Source: Coprinellus micaceus (Eukaryota > Basidiomycota > Agaricomycetes > Agaricales > Psathyrellaceae). From it: a stretch of DNA of 64,000 nucleotides. How positions within the stretch are numbered: the stretch's first letter is position 1; each line of letters begins with the position of its first letter. The position numbers and the translations under genes are program-made. This document shows, piece after piece, positions 35,769-47,471 of the stretch. Under the pieces are notes generated by a model. That model worked only from the letters and a program-made list of their open reading frames with translations, was not told the origin of the DNA and did no database searches. Location of the stretch: NCBI GenBank assembly GCA_951394405.1, contig OX596345.1, positions 1,488,001 through 1,552,000 of the forward strand. Direction: 5' to 3'.

Positions 35769-37454
35769 TTACAAATCCAATAGTTCAACAACATGGATGC
35801 GTTTAAACGAGTCCCTGTGAGACATTCTATCGTCACACACGTAGGCATATCGAGCGGAAACTGGGCAGATAAGGTAATCGGAATGGACACAACTGACAGT
35901 GGAAACCCCATGCTCAAGGGTACAGCTCCCCCCGTCCCAGTCACTACCCGGGGTATCAGACGATGAGTGCACCATTTGGATTCCCATCCCCCTAGAGGCC
36001 ATAGTGGCGAACACTCTTTCGTCGCATATGGAATAACGTCGATTATAATGCCCCTGCCTTCTTTGGGGCGGGACCAACAGAGGCTTCGGTGGTGGAAGCT
36101 TGGAGATCACGGTCGCCCGAGGGTGGCCGTCAAGAACGTCAAGCCGAACTTGGGTCAGATTAACAATGCAACCCTCGTCGTCCCGTTCCGAGATGGTGAA
36201 TACGGGAGAGTTGAGGCCACGGCACCATTTCGATGGTCCGAAGAGAATGCTTCTTTCCGATGACGTCGAATCGGGGTCGTTGTTTGAATTAGGCCCATCG
36301 CCGAGGAATCGGGTATAAGAAGGGATAGGCCCTACATCTTCATTCTGGTCGTTCATGTTCTCCCATGTCTCCCAGGCGAAGCGCGGTGGAAGTGGCTGCA
36401 AACAGGGGAGGTCCCAGGTGTACATGCCGTGGGTCAGCAGTAGCACGACCTTATCGCCGATTTGGAGGACCTTTCTCCCAGAAAAGGATGAGGATTAAGC
36501 GCAGAGCACTACTGTGAAGTCAACACACCTGCGAGTCAGTGAAAGACGTCTTTTCTGGGATGTTATCCAAAGAAGCCAGCTCGGAATTCACGAAATTCCA
36601 AATCATCATCCTTCGTTCCACCTGAAGATACACCCTATTTCCAGATATCCAGTTGTGGGTTAGACGTGACGCCATAAATACGACATCCAGTGTGGATACA
36701 AGCCGGATGCAAATTTCCGAGGGCAATGGTCCGACTTCATATACGCAGATCCTGTCAGGAGAGTCAGAGGCTGGTCACCCAGCAGGGATCACGCAACCCT
36801 CAGTCAGGTACTGACTTTCGGATGATGATATACCCAGCGGCCTGCTGTTTGTTCCACAGGGATACGAAGAACCGCAGATAACTTCTTAAATGAGAAGTAG
36901 GTGCTGATATGGACCAGTAGCGTGAGTGAGGGGAATCGGGGTGAACGGAGGTTAGGGGAGACACTCCAGAGGAAGGGGCGCCCATCACTCCAATGTCCCA
37001 GAGAAATATACAGCGTTCGTTCCCACCAATGACATACCGCCCTCCAGGGACAAGGTGAACCCCGATAGGATGCGATGTTTCCTCGAAAAGGTCACCGTTC
37101 TCCAAAACCATCTCCCGAGCTGGCAGAATCCCCTGCCACGCAGTGAGAGTCTGCGCCAGCAACGTTGGTCCCAGCGCTCCTTCCTTCAGAAGTCCAATAT
37201 CCAGCCCCTCGATAGGGTGGTAAGATGGCTCAAATACTTGGGCTTTCTCGCAGGTGGTTCGAAACGCCCTTTCCCAGACGGAACGCTGGCCCGCAACCTC
37301 GCTCATCCTCCTGCAGACCTAGCTCGCTGGATCAGCTCCCTCTCTTAAACGAGACCGTCTCTCTCACATAGCTGAACCGTATGAGGTCGAGAGGTTCGAG
37401 ATCTGCCATCGTGTGGATCAGGAGCTCAGTCGGGAGGTGGAGCAGGTTTGCCAT
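35769..37454 (-). CDS. F-box protein of a local paralogous family, copy 3
   Basis: Four exons (37368-37454, 36816-37318, 36529-36751, 35769-36470) give 504 residues. F-box-like start MANLLHLPTELLIHTMADL. Family blocks: WERAFRTTCEKAQVFEPSY, GPTLLAQTLTAW, LVPGGRYVIGG...IFLWDIG, ICVYEVGPLPSEICIR, WISGNRVYLQVERRMMIWNF, GMYTWDLPCL and SARYAYVC...RIHVVELLDL. As in copy 1, intron 2 uses a GTCAGT donor. A longer, Asp/Ser-rich loop in exon 4 makes it the longest copy. It lies head to tail with copy 4 (379 bp apart) on the same strand, so these two probably arose by tandem duplication. Likely an SCF substrate receptor; target unknown. Confidence 0.8.
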
Positions 37455-37833
37455 TGGATCGTCTACGTGATTGTGGATGCGGTTAGAAGAAGAAGGAAAG
37501 TGGTCACGCTTACTCACCATCCTTGGTCCTTAGGTCAAGCGGTGCCTGGGAGCCATCAGATGGCTTGGATTGGTTCGCGGTCAGCATCGCAATTTAGGCG
37601 CCCGCGATCGATGGCCTGCAAGAAGATTTCCCTCGGCACCGTTGAAACCCGCTAGTAGCCAGGCATTGTGGTCGAGCCAGCCTCACCGTTTGTTTGGGAA
37701 GCTCCTCGACTTGCGAGTGGACAGCGTGAATTAGATCGGTCTGCGAAGTCCCCGCACTGCCCAGGGTTCACCCCACGTTAGAGAACGTCGGCAAACCCTG
37801 AGATCTGAGAATGCAATCTCTACCACCAACCCA
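37455..37833. other. Spacer between F-box copies 3 and 4
   Basis: Promoter of copy 3 and 3' end of copy 4. Nothing else seen. Confidence 0.5.
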
Positions 37834-39451
37834 CTATATAGGCAACAAATTGACTACGTGGATACGGGGAAGTTTGGTATCTGGACCACTATGATCCTGA
37901 TTACCGGTACATATATAAGCATACCGAGCAGACACAGGGCAGACCAAGGAAAGACACGATGGGGAATGGGCAGTAGAACATTTGCCACCTTGCCAGGCAT
38001 TACCCGGGGTGGCAGATACAAACATACGAACGGGGCCACCTCTGGTAAAAGATCTGACCGCGAACATAGTGTTTCCCACTTGTGAATAAGGTACGATTGG
38101 GGAACTTGCACGCGTCAGCGCATCTGGTGGTGGATCATAGCTGGGAAGTAACGTCGCCCTCACGCGTCCATCCACAACCTCGAGTCTGATACTCGTCAGG
38201 TAGCTGCCTTCCAGCTGACTCTCAACAATGGCAGCAGTAGTAGACTTCCACGTGCTGGGCATGCACCAGGACGATGGGACAATCGAATTTGTGCTCAACA
38301 CTTCTTCCGGCGTATCGTCTCGGAATCTTGTGTAAGTCGGTTCATTCGCCACTTCATTCCGACCTCTTTGCAAAGCAGAAGGGGGTAACATCTTCTCCAA
38401 TTTCGGGACCCCCCATGTGTACATGCCATTAGCCCCCAAAAGGATTATGGCGCCATCGAGGTCGGTCATCTAATGCATGAAGTGACCCAACATCAGTATC
38501 CAATTGTCGTATCTAGTCAGTAAGGATCGTACCTGGACTTGAAACCCATGGGGCATTCCGAGATATATTGGCCACATTATAAGCCGTGAATGTAGGTAGT
38601 CCCACACAGCAATTAGATTGTGCTGGTGAATATACACTCGATCCCCGGAGATCCAACGATGCAAAGCACGGTCTTGACCGAGCTGCAACTCAGCTAGGGT
38701 GCGAATGCTGCAGTTCTCTGGCAGCGGTCCAATTTCGTAGACACAAATCCTAGAGATAATCCATTCTTTTTCAATGACCAATCCCATGCCTCGATCTAGG
38801 GCCAGCAACCCGTGGTGCTCACCTAAAGGTACCACTGGGGCTGTGGCGGTTATGTGCCAAGAAGCGGATAGATCGCATCCCGTGGAGAGATGGTTCCAGC
38901 AATCTGTCGACGCGCGTCCCTTCCTCGAGTTGTGTGGTTGCCTGAGGAGGTATATTGGAGGTCGCCATCGACAAGGGAAGACTGGATGGCTGGCCTAGGT
39001 CCCAGACGCTAATGGCGCGATATGTTGCCCCTACGACATATCGTCCACCTGGAACGACGTGAACTGCTGTGTAATGTTTGGAGGTATTGTCGCATATCAG
39101 GGTGACTTCGCTTGCCGGCGAGATCTCATTGTTATTGGACAGCTTCCTCACTAGAAGCGTGGGCCTTAGAGAGGCCTTTTTGAGCGCGGTAAGGTCGAGC
39201 CCATCTAGAGGGCCGAATGTGGACTCAAACACTCCGGCTTGCCTACAGGTCGATCGTAGCGCCTCTCCCCATATCCAGCGTTGCGAAAGTGTTCCGTGAA
39301 ATGCCCTGTTGACCTTTGTCACAGTATCAGCCATCGTCCAAACCTCTAGACGGGGCTCGCGTACTTCACCTAGATTGATGAGGTCAAAAGGATCGAGATG
39401 GGGCAATACAAGGTGTAAGAGTTCTGGTGGGAGGTCGAGGAGGTTCGTCAT
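37834..39451 (-). CDS. F-box protein of a local paralogous family, copy 4
   Basis: Four exons (39365-39451, 38823-39313, 38533-38749, 37834-38469) give 476 residues. The clearest F-box of the four: MTNLLDLPPELLHLVLPHLDPFDLI. Family blocks: WGEALRSTCRQAGVFESTFGP, RPTLLVRKLSNN, VVPGGRYVVGAT...ISVWDLG, ICVYEIGPLPENCSIR, WISGDRVYIHQHNLIAVWDY, GMYTWGVPKLEKM and SARYAYICT...RIHVVNLLPI. The third exon is 217 nt, exactly as in copy 1, and the fourth is 636 nt, as in copy 2. Intron phases (0, 2, 0) agree in all four copies. All signals look intact, so this copy is the best reference for the family. Confidence 0.85.
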
Positions 39452-40733
39452 GTGTGGATCGGACTGCGGCGCTACCGCTCTCCGTGGTGGAAGAGGGTAA
39501 AGAGTACTCCCAGTGATCAGAGGAGTCACGGCATCCTGCGGCGGCGTTTGAAAGGACTTGAGGACCAACACCAACTTAAAACTTGGAAGATGGGTGGGCC
39601 TTTCCAGATATTCGACACTGCTTCTGGGGATGATGAATAAGGAATTATATTTGATTACAAGTACACTTGTTCAACCTTATTCCCTAGCTCAAGGCCAGTC
39701 ATGGCGGAAAAACTTGTACTCGGAATACTCTGAGCATGAAAGACTCTCCTCGTGCCCCCACTAAGTGACAGTTATAGCTCAGACGGTGCCAGAGCGTTGA
39801 CGATCGAGCGGCTCACTTGTTGAGAGAACACGCCCTTTAGTAATGTCAACTGTACTCGTGTTGTGATGCACACAGTAGTTAAACCATGTGTAGCAAACGA
39901 CCAGGGGAAGAGCCGCTAAACGTCTCGCCCCTGTAACACCCTCTGCAACTGAGAACCATATCACAAAGCTTCAAAGACTCCAGAGGAGCTAAGGCCCTGA
40001 AGGACTGTAAACCGTGTCGGAGATTTCGCGACATGGCATGGAGGCCGATAGAGAGTGGGACACTCCCGCCTAGGTAACGGAATGGGAAGAAAGGGGGTCA
40101 GAAGGGACTGACTTATATGTATCCTGTGAGGTTGTTTGGTCTGGCTTGGACCTAGTTCACCCACCTCGTGGTGGACCAAATCCTTCGAAAAAAAGGCTTT
40201 TGCCGTATCCTATTCCAGCGGTGAGGATGCTATCGTAGCCCTCGATAACGCGCATGACGAGCTCCCTGCCAGTCATCGGGGAGGTAGCCGACTTGACCTG
40301 GCGTCTGGAGAGGTTTTGGCAAAGTGTAACTGTGTAAGGGCCTGTGCGGCAATCCCTTAGCTTACAACGTCACGTCATTGGGATGGGTGAGCTGTCCAGC
40401 TCGTTGATAATTCGATACTATGGCACTCATATTGTCTGTGGTACATGTCGAAAAGAATCAACAGCCCCACCATCCTGTGTCCTGTGCCGGGCTCGTAAAG
40501 TTTAAACTAACGGGGTTGCCGCACAGGCCCTAAGGCGTATTCCAGCGTATCACGGGCAGTCGTTTGCTGATTGGGTCGTCGTGCTTGCGAGGAGAGCTGT
40601 GCGTGGGAGCCGGAGACGCGTCCATACTGATATTGACGCGTTATTTGGTTGAGTTTGGCAGACGCGAGTCGGACGCGACCGTGACAGCGGGTTTCATCTT
40701 GCCTCATCCTGCTCTGACTAGCCCGTAGTGGAG
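39452..40733. other. Intergenic region with GACGCG cluster near its right end
   Basis: No gene supported. Frames of 60-85 codons occur on both strands without recognisable pattern. Four GACGCG words (40615-40620, 40635-40640, 40661-40666, 40672-40677) stand within 63 bp upstream of the MYND gene; the first two are also ACGCGT (MluI cell-cycle box-like). Confidence 0.5.
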
Positions 40734-42948
40734 ATGGCCACATTAGTGCGCATCCCACCTTTACCTGCCAACCTAGGTCAGGCCTGCTTCAAGTGCTTCG
40801 CTGAGCACTCTGCGGCAAAACCTATCTCAAGTTGTTCGGCCTGCAAACGGATCGGGTATTGTAGCAAAAGTACGCCCCTCGTTTCGACTGCAGATCAATG
40901 ACCCTCAAGGTTACCTAGCGTGTCAAAAGGTCTTTGACTCTTCAATTAGAGTGGCGGAGCAAATTCTCATATAGATGCAACTAGGGCGACTGGCCTTCTC
41001 ACAAGCGGATTTGCAAGGCGCTTCGACAGCTCGAGGAATCCGGATCCACAATGTCTCTGCATTTTTACAACCTCTCCAAAACCACAGCTGGAGACACCAT
41101 CAATGTGACAGAACTCGCGGAGCTCGCCAATATGTGTCTCCACGCCGACGTCCATTCATTCGAGCGAATCCTTGGACGAGCGCTGGTTATTCCTGAACGC
41201 AACCTGTTCGCCTGGGAGCCTCGATGTGGAGCATGGTGAGTTCATGTCCCCTTCGGAGGTAAATCCACTGAAACGAAGATTAGTGGCATTACCGAGCGCA
41301 TGCTTCGCATTCGAGCTAAAGAACAAGGAACCGGATCGACTACTCAACTCCAGAAATGCGTGGATTGCCGGACCACCTTCTTCTGCTCACCACGTCACTT
41401 TGCTCTGGTCAAGAGGACCCACAACACTGTCCCCTGTGCCGTCGAGTACAACAACTTGACTCAATGCCAGATCAACAGACAAATCCGGGAAGATAACCGA
41501 TTAGCCAACCTGCTATTGGATGCCCAAGCATCTATGGGTGATCCCTCTGAGGAAGGGTCCCTGCTCAAGTGGGCTCCGGAGCGAGCTCTGGAGCAGTGGC
41601 AATCTGTCACCAGCACCAGCTGGGAGGATCAATTCCTGGACGACCTAACAAGAAGCCATCCACTTCCCGAAGGTACTCCAATGGGCCCCTTTTTGAGAGC
41701 AGCGTCCGACGGCCTCACCTTGCCCATGACGATATTGTTTGCCCTGGAGAAACTCGCTGGCGATAGCGGCGATTTCACAAACAAAGATATCGTCAGAATA
41801 CACGTAAGGCACTCGAGCGCGGTTCGGTGCGACGCAAGCTAACCATAGTCTGTAGGTCATCGGTGCCTCGGGCCCGGAGATCCAAAACTCCATGGTGTTC
41901 GAGGAAATATTGCATAGGCTCCCCAAAGCCAAGCGACTCGAGGTTCTGCTGTGTGGCCCTGAATTGAACGTGGTCAGGCAGAGCGATCGACCTGGTGGTG
42001 TTGCCATGAACATGTCAACTTGCCCGTAAGCTTACTCTTGTCTCGGCTTATTTCGTTCTTGCTAACCCGTCCACAGTAACTGCCAAGCGAGCGACCGGAA
42101 CCGTATTCAGATTCTTTCATCAAAGTGAGACTTCCATCTTACATATACGTTTCTTCGTTAAAGGACGCCCTGCAGGCTCTACCATGACTTTGTCAGCGAG
42201 AGCGGAAACAGATTCACAGTGCCCGACCTCGCGATAGCCTTCAACTCAGGGTCCTCAGAAGTGGAAACCGAAACTTGGAAACAGACGATGAAGGTATTGT
42301 TGGACCGAAAGATCCCTTCTGTATTTACGGTCAGTCATATCCATGTCCTGTCGTCCACCTCTTTGACAAGGATAATAGTCATACAATCGCGGGGAGGCCG
42401 TTCAAGAGGCTGCCCTGCTGACTGAACTTGGCGCCCAGTTGTTGCCATCGCTCGGCCCTTGTCGCAACCCATGGGGGAGCATGCAGCTGAAGATCGAGCC
42501 CGGCTTTGGACGCGCGGACGGATTCTACAACTCGAACGGCTGGTTCGCAGGAGGATTCAAAGGGCGCGAGTGAGTTATGTAGGCGCCTAACGGGTGATAA
42601 GAAGCACGAAACAGGGTGCTATTACCCCACTTTATTCGATACGATCGGAAAATCAACGTGTGGCCTTTCGTTGGCTATACGCACCGACTGGGCTTCTTGG
42701 TCCCACACCGACAAAATCCAATGAAGCCCCAGTACTGGGAATCCCGTGCCAACGTCCGCCAACGTTTGCTTCAAGATTTTTTTTGCCTTGTGAATGCATG
42801 GATCGGACACGGCGAATTATCCGGTATCAATCTTCAAGAGGCTGACGTCGTCGTCCCGCTTCCTGTTATCAACCTCCTCGCAATCACCGACACGGAACGA
42901 TGCCACGGCCAGCCTCAAATCACGCCGACCTCCGCTGCCAGTGGGTAA
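40734..42948 (+). CDS. MYND zinc-finger protein with MSS51-like C-terminal domain
   Basis: Nine exons (40734-40869, 40919-40929, 40985-41235, 41284-41803, 41856-42025, 42077-42124, 42176-42329, 42379-42569, 42615-42948) sum to 604 residues. An N-terminal MYND finger is completed only when the 11 nt exon is included: CFKC...CSACKRIGYCSK, then TCQK, then GDWPSHKRICKAL. A second Cys-rich patch follows (CGAC...CVDC...FFC). The central and C-terminal part (VIGASGPEIQNSMVFEEIL, HRLPKAKRLEVLLCGPEL, SYNRGEAVQEAALLTELGA, GFYNSNGWFAGGF) is the domain shared with MSS51, a mitochondrial COX1 translation factor. Most fungal relatives are of unknown role. Exon 9 adds about 110 residues beyond the usual domain end; if intron 8 is not spliced, the protein stops at 42573. 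Confidence 0.8.
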
Positions 42949-43572
42949 ATTTCTCCTTATTATTACCGACTCAGCATGCTGGATTTGAACCCCCTAATCG
43001 TTCTGAACAACGCTCACCACCCTCCGTACTACGTAGGTACTTGACTTGTCTCCACTCGAACTGGCCAGGCCTTGGAGACAACCATCGTTTAAGCATCTGG
43101 CAGGCGATGCGGTGTCGATTGGCCTTCAAACAAGCTCAACCTTTGCTCGGGGTTCTCAAGATACCACCACCTGGTAGACTTCGTCCGTTCTCATCAGGTT
43201 CTTTTCCGGTTTCCTTCATCGTTTTTGAGCTTCTTCGGTAGCACTGGTGATCCAAGTGCCCGGAAGGGGCTGATAGACGACAGTGGTTAGGTACAAGGGT
43301 CTCGTGGGGGCGACGAAACGCTCGAGGTCTGGGTTCCTTTCCTTCTTTGATACACATATCCTTCCTCCGACAGTCGCCTCGCCGCGCTGTGTCCGACGCC
43401 TCGTCCCTGTGCTTGTGCAGAGGCCTCACATTCGTTTTAACCTCCCACCTCCAACACCGACCTTCCTCCCCTCGTTCCGGTTGACCTGCTCGCGGATGAG
43501 CGAGAATCGCGCGTCTATCTCACTATAAGAAGGCTATCGACTACTCGCTCGACCCGAAATCCAATTTGAAAC
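42949..43572. other. Spacer before the permease gene
   Basis: 3' flank of the MYND gene and promoter of the permease. No gene seen. Confidence 0.5.
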
Positions 43573-45967
43573 ATGACCAAAACTAAGGACCCCGAAGCGC
43601 AGAAGCGAAAGGAAGAGATCAAAAAGGCGGATGTCCGCCTGTTGGCACAGCTGGGATACAAGCAGGAGTTCAAGCGTGATTTCAAACCAATAGAGGTGCG
43701 CCCTTCTACGATCCCAGCTTCAACGCAGGACTCACGACGGGACGGCGACACTGCTTAGGTCTTCGGAGTTTCCTTCTCGATTATCGGTCTGACCCCCTCT
43801 ATTGCTTCTGTCTTGTTCTACTCTTTGCCCAATGGAGGAGGACCCGCGATGGTCTGGGGTGTGAGTGCGGTCTACATCGCCAAAAAAAAACGCGAAAGTG
43901 CTAACAAGGGTGGATTCCTGCCGTTCGCGATGCAGTGGCTAGTTGCTAGCCTTTTGGTGCTTTGTGTTGGCATGTCGATGGCGGAGCTCGCGTCCGCTAT
44001 GCCCACATCAGGAGGGGTAGGTATTTGCCAACCGTCCTGCGGAATGTTGCTAACGACAGTTGCACCTCCAGCTATACTTCTGGACCTACGCATTTGCGTC
44101 TCCGAGGTGCAGGAAGATTTTATGTTGGATCGTCGGATGTAAGTTGGCCTCAATCATACTGGGACTCCGCTAATACGGTGGTCACCATAGACGCCAATAC
44201 CATTGGAAACATCGCCGCCGTGGCCTCAATCGATTGGGGGTGTGCGGTGCAGGTCATGGCTGCGGTTACCATCGCATCACCCGACTTCAGCCCCACTGCG
44301 GCACAGCTTTTGTGAGTGTTCCTATTCCCTGTTCCGCGCGATTTAAATCTGGTCGAGCAACGTTCTGACATCCTATGTGTTTGGTAGTGGAGTGTACGCC
44401 GGCATTGTCGTATGCCACGGAGTGCTTTGCTGCCTGGGTACCACCATTCTTGCGCGCTTGCAAACGGTTTACATCATCTTGAACGTCCTGTAAGTGATTC
44501 ACCCTCTCTGGAGGTGCGGCCTGCTAATGTGCTTTCCATTTGAACGGATAGCCTCTGCATGGTCGTGATTATCGTCCTGCCGATCACAACTCCTAACGAG
44601 TTCCGGAACACCCCTTCTTTCGCACTGGGGGATTTTACGAACTGTGAGCGAGTCGGCTTAACATTTGTTCGAGCAAGGCTGACGATTCGGGCTGGGATCA
44701 TAAGTCAATGGGTGGCCCAACGGTTTCGCGTTCATTTTGAGTTTCTTGGCTCCGCTGTGGACTATTTGTAAGGTCCATTTCGATCCAGCACCCCACTCTT
44801 TTGTATTGAGTAACACGGGCAGGTTCCTTTGACGCCAGCGTACACATCGCCGAGGAATCTTCCAACGCGAGCGTGGCTGTCCCTTGGGGTATTGTGAACG
44901 CCATCTCTGTCGCTGGACTCCTCGGATGGGGTGAGTATGGTCCCCTTGCTTCATAGACTGAGGCTCGATCTGATGTCCCCTCCGTTCTTGTATAGCCATC
45001 AACATGGTCCTGGCCTTCTGCATGGGTACCGATCTCGAAGCCCTGTATGACAGTGACCAACCCATGGCGTTGATTTTCTTGAATAGCTTCGGGAAGAATG
45101 CGACCCTGGGCCTGTGGATTGTCGTCGTTCTTGTGCAATTCATGATGGGGTCCAGTATGGTAAGTACCTTCTCGTCCTTTAACGCGGGCCGTATTGAACA
45201 AATCCGGTAGCTCTTGGGTGCGAGCCGACAAACCTTTGCGTTCAGTCGAGATGGAGGTACGTGTTTGCCAGGTTCTCTGATTGAAGCCGTTTCTGAGACA
45301 CGTCTTAGCCTTGCCATTGAGCGGTTGGCTGTACCAAATCAACACTTACACAGGGACACCGATCAACTCAGTCTGGTACGATGCCATCCTTGCGATCGCA
45401 ATGGGCCTCCTAGTCTTCGCAGGAGATCAGGCTATCAACGCAGCCTTCGCTCTCTCCGTAACGGGCTTGTATGTTGCTTACGCCATCCCTATCATCTGTC
45501 GCTTCTGGGGCGAAAACGATTTTAAACCGGGACCGTTTTATCTCGGATCTTTGGTGAGTCCAGGGTTCACCTCGAGTATCACGGATGATACTGATCGACT
45601 CCGTCCACTTATCCCTCTACTCTTGAAACGATGTTAGAGCGGACCCTGCGCTATCGTATCGGTCTCGTTCATGTTTTTCATGAGCGTCGTCTTCCTTTTC
45701 CCAACGGAGCCTACAACCACACTTGGGGACATGAACTACACAGTTATCTTTCTGGGAGGTGTCCTCGCATTGTCGCTCGTCTGGTACTACTTCCCTGGCT
45801 ACGGCGGGGTACACTGGTTCACGGGTCCCCTGAAGACCGTTGAAAAGGGCGACCCAGCTTTGGAGTTGAACCAGTTCCAACTGGGTGCCCAACGGACTGG
45901 GGGTGGGACGTCTAGTAACAGTAACAGCCAGTTTTCCCCTGCCGCTTCTTCCAACTATCGTAACTAA
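43573..45967 (+). CDS. Amino acid/GABA-type permease, APC superfamily
   Basis: About 550 residues in some 13 exons. Cytosolic start MTKTKDPEAQKRKEEIKKAD, then LAQLGYKQEFKRDF, the typical lead-in of the fungal amino acid/choline/GABA permease family. Membrane segments follow: VFGVSFSIIGLTPSIASVLF, WLVASLLVLCVGMSMAELASAMPTSGG, IVVCHGVLCCLGTTI and WPNGFAFILSFLAPLWTI. The conserved loop SFDASVHIAEESSNAS and several later helices (GLLGWAINMVLAFCMG, YAIPIICRFW, YTVIFLGGVLALSLVWYY) confirm the family. Frame restoration around 44648-44704 needs the intron running from GTGAGC to CATAAG, after which NGWPNGFAFI is recovered. The Gly/Ser/Asn-rich tail is cytosolic. Substrate is not decided by sequence: GABA, choline, polyamines or amino acids. 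Confidence 0.9.
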
Positions 45968-46329
45968 TCGTAATTTCGGACACTTGCCCGTTCTCAGTCT
46001 TGTGTATCTTTCCCTCATTATACTTATAGATGTATTTATATCAATACCCTCGACATGACAAGGAATTGGAAGGGTCTCTTCGACGTGCCAACGGCAACTA
46101 GCTCACCTGCACCTAGGACTCTGAATCTGCCACTCAAGTGCTGCCGTCAACGACTTCGCCAAGGGATCGGGAGGGGTCATAAAGCTCATGTCATCGCGTG
46201 AAGGGTAGGAATGTAATGCGGGTAGTACAAAATACAAATGAGATGAAGCGGCCATGCAGTTTAATAAGTTGAGGCGGTGGTGACACACACCACAACAAGC
46301 GTTTTCAGTCGACAGCGGGCCACCACCGA

Positions 46330-46939
46330 TCACTGCCCCGACCGTTCTTTGGCACGCCGGTGCAACGCAGCCTGCGCTTCGCTCCGATGCTTCAACCCCT
46401 TCGCATAGTTCGAGGGCACCCAGCCTCTCCTCACTACGCCCCCCAGGCCATATCCGTTCCACCGGTTCCCACTCATGCAGTCCCACCACCCTGATTCATG
46501 CTTGGAGATGATCTCAAGCACGTCCCCCTTTTCGAAGCTTAGAGTGGCGGGATCTGGGTCGGAGTAGTTGTATACAGCGACTGCGAATTGTGTTGTGGGC
46601 GTTGGGAGGGAGAAGAATTCTGGAGGAGGAGCGAGAGGTGGTGAGCTGGCTGACGAGACGGACGTTCTTGAGCTCTGTCGGGAGTCAAGTCGATACGTCA
46701 GAATTCATTAACGAGCCTAGAGTTACGCCTGGACTTACATCACTTGAGCCGTAGGAGACAATACTGGAATATCCACTGGCGATAGTATCTGCAGGACTTG
46801 GACTTTCGGGCTGAATGTAAGGAATCGTGTTCGAGCTTGACCCAGCCTATGAATGATATCAATCCAGGTCCCCTGCGGAAGGCGCCGAAGCTCGACATAC
46901 TGTTACAATCTGGAGGTGAGGAGCACACCGAGGAGGCAT
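46330..46939 (-). CDS. Small SH3-domain protein
   Basis: Three exons (46901-46939, 46739-46846, 46330-46674) give 163 residues. A Ser/Pro-rich N-terminal 75 residues precedes one SH3 domain: FAVAVYNYSDPDPATLSFEKGD, VLEIISKHESGWWDC, then RGWVPSNYAK. The RT loop, double Trp and WVPSNY of a working SH3 pocket are all present. Between the WW strand and the WVPSNY strand there is an extra loop of about 12 residues (GNRWNGYGLGGVV). No other domain is present. Larger fungal proteins with an N-terminal SH3 (Ras exchange factors of the Cdc25 type) carry similar sequence, so this may be a stand-alone relative; I see no RasGEF domain nearby. The ATG at 46939 is the only one that splices in frame. Confidence 0.72.
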
Positions 46940-47471
46940 CGTTTGAGAGCAATCAAGGACGAGTGGAGAGTGGAAGAGTAAACCTTTTGGGAAAGACCCG
47001 ACTGCGAGCGCGGGGTACCGGAAGAGGCGAAGGGACAACGTCTAGACGATCTCCGAGAATGATGATCGAGGTTATATGAAGACCCACCAGCGCTGCGTAT
47101 GTGTGCATATGGCGATGCAAACGGGAAAGTCGAGTTTCGAATTGAAAGGCATTCCATCAAGACCCAATGTTTGGCCATCAAGATGAGATTGGGGACTATC
47201 TGGGAGAGGAAAGAACCGCACGCAGCACAGGTGCGGAATTTGTAGGTTAAAACAGGAGGAACATGCGTTAAATGACCTGATAATCGGGCCTTGGGCGCTT
47301 TCTATGGCCTAAGATTGGTTCCGTTGTATAGCAGCATAGAGCCAGACCTCGACACGATCTGTTAACACAGGTCACATTAGTATTCAGTTGCCCAGTTTCA
47401 TAGCGGGAGAAGTTGCCTACCCACCAGACACCAGGGATGTGGAGTAACATCTCTATGGACACTAAGGCCTG
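46940..47471. other. Spacer between SH3 and FMT1 genes
   Basis: Promoter of the SH3 gene and 3' flank of the formyltransferase gene. A GGGCGCTT element lies at 47293-47300. No gene seen. Confidence 0.5.

Noticed and set aside
46103..46489. Minus-strand frame overlapping the SH3 gene
   Set aside because: Overlaps the SH3 exon in another frame, has no conserved pattern and is most likely a shadow.
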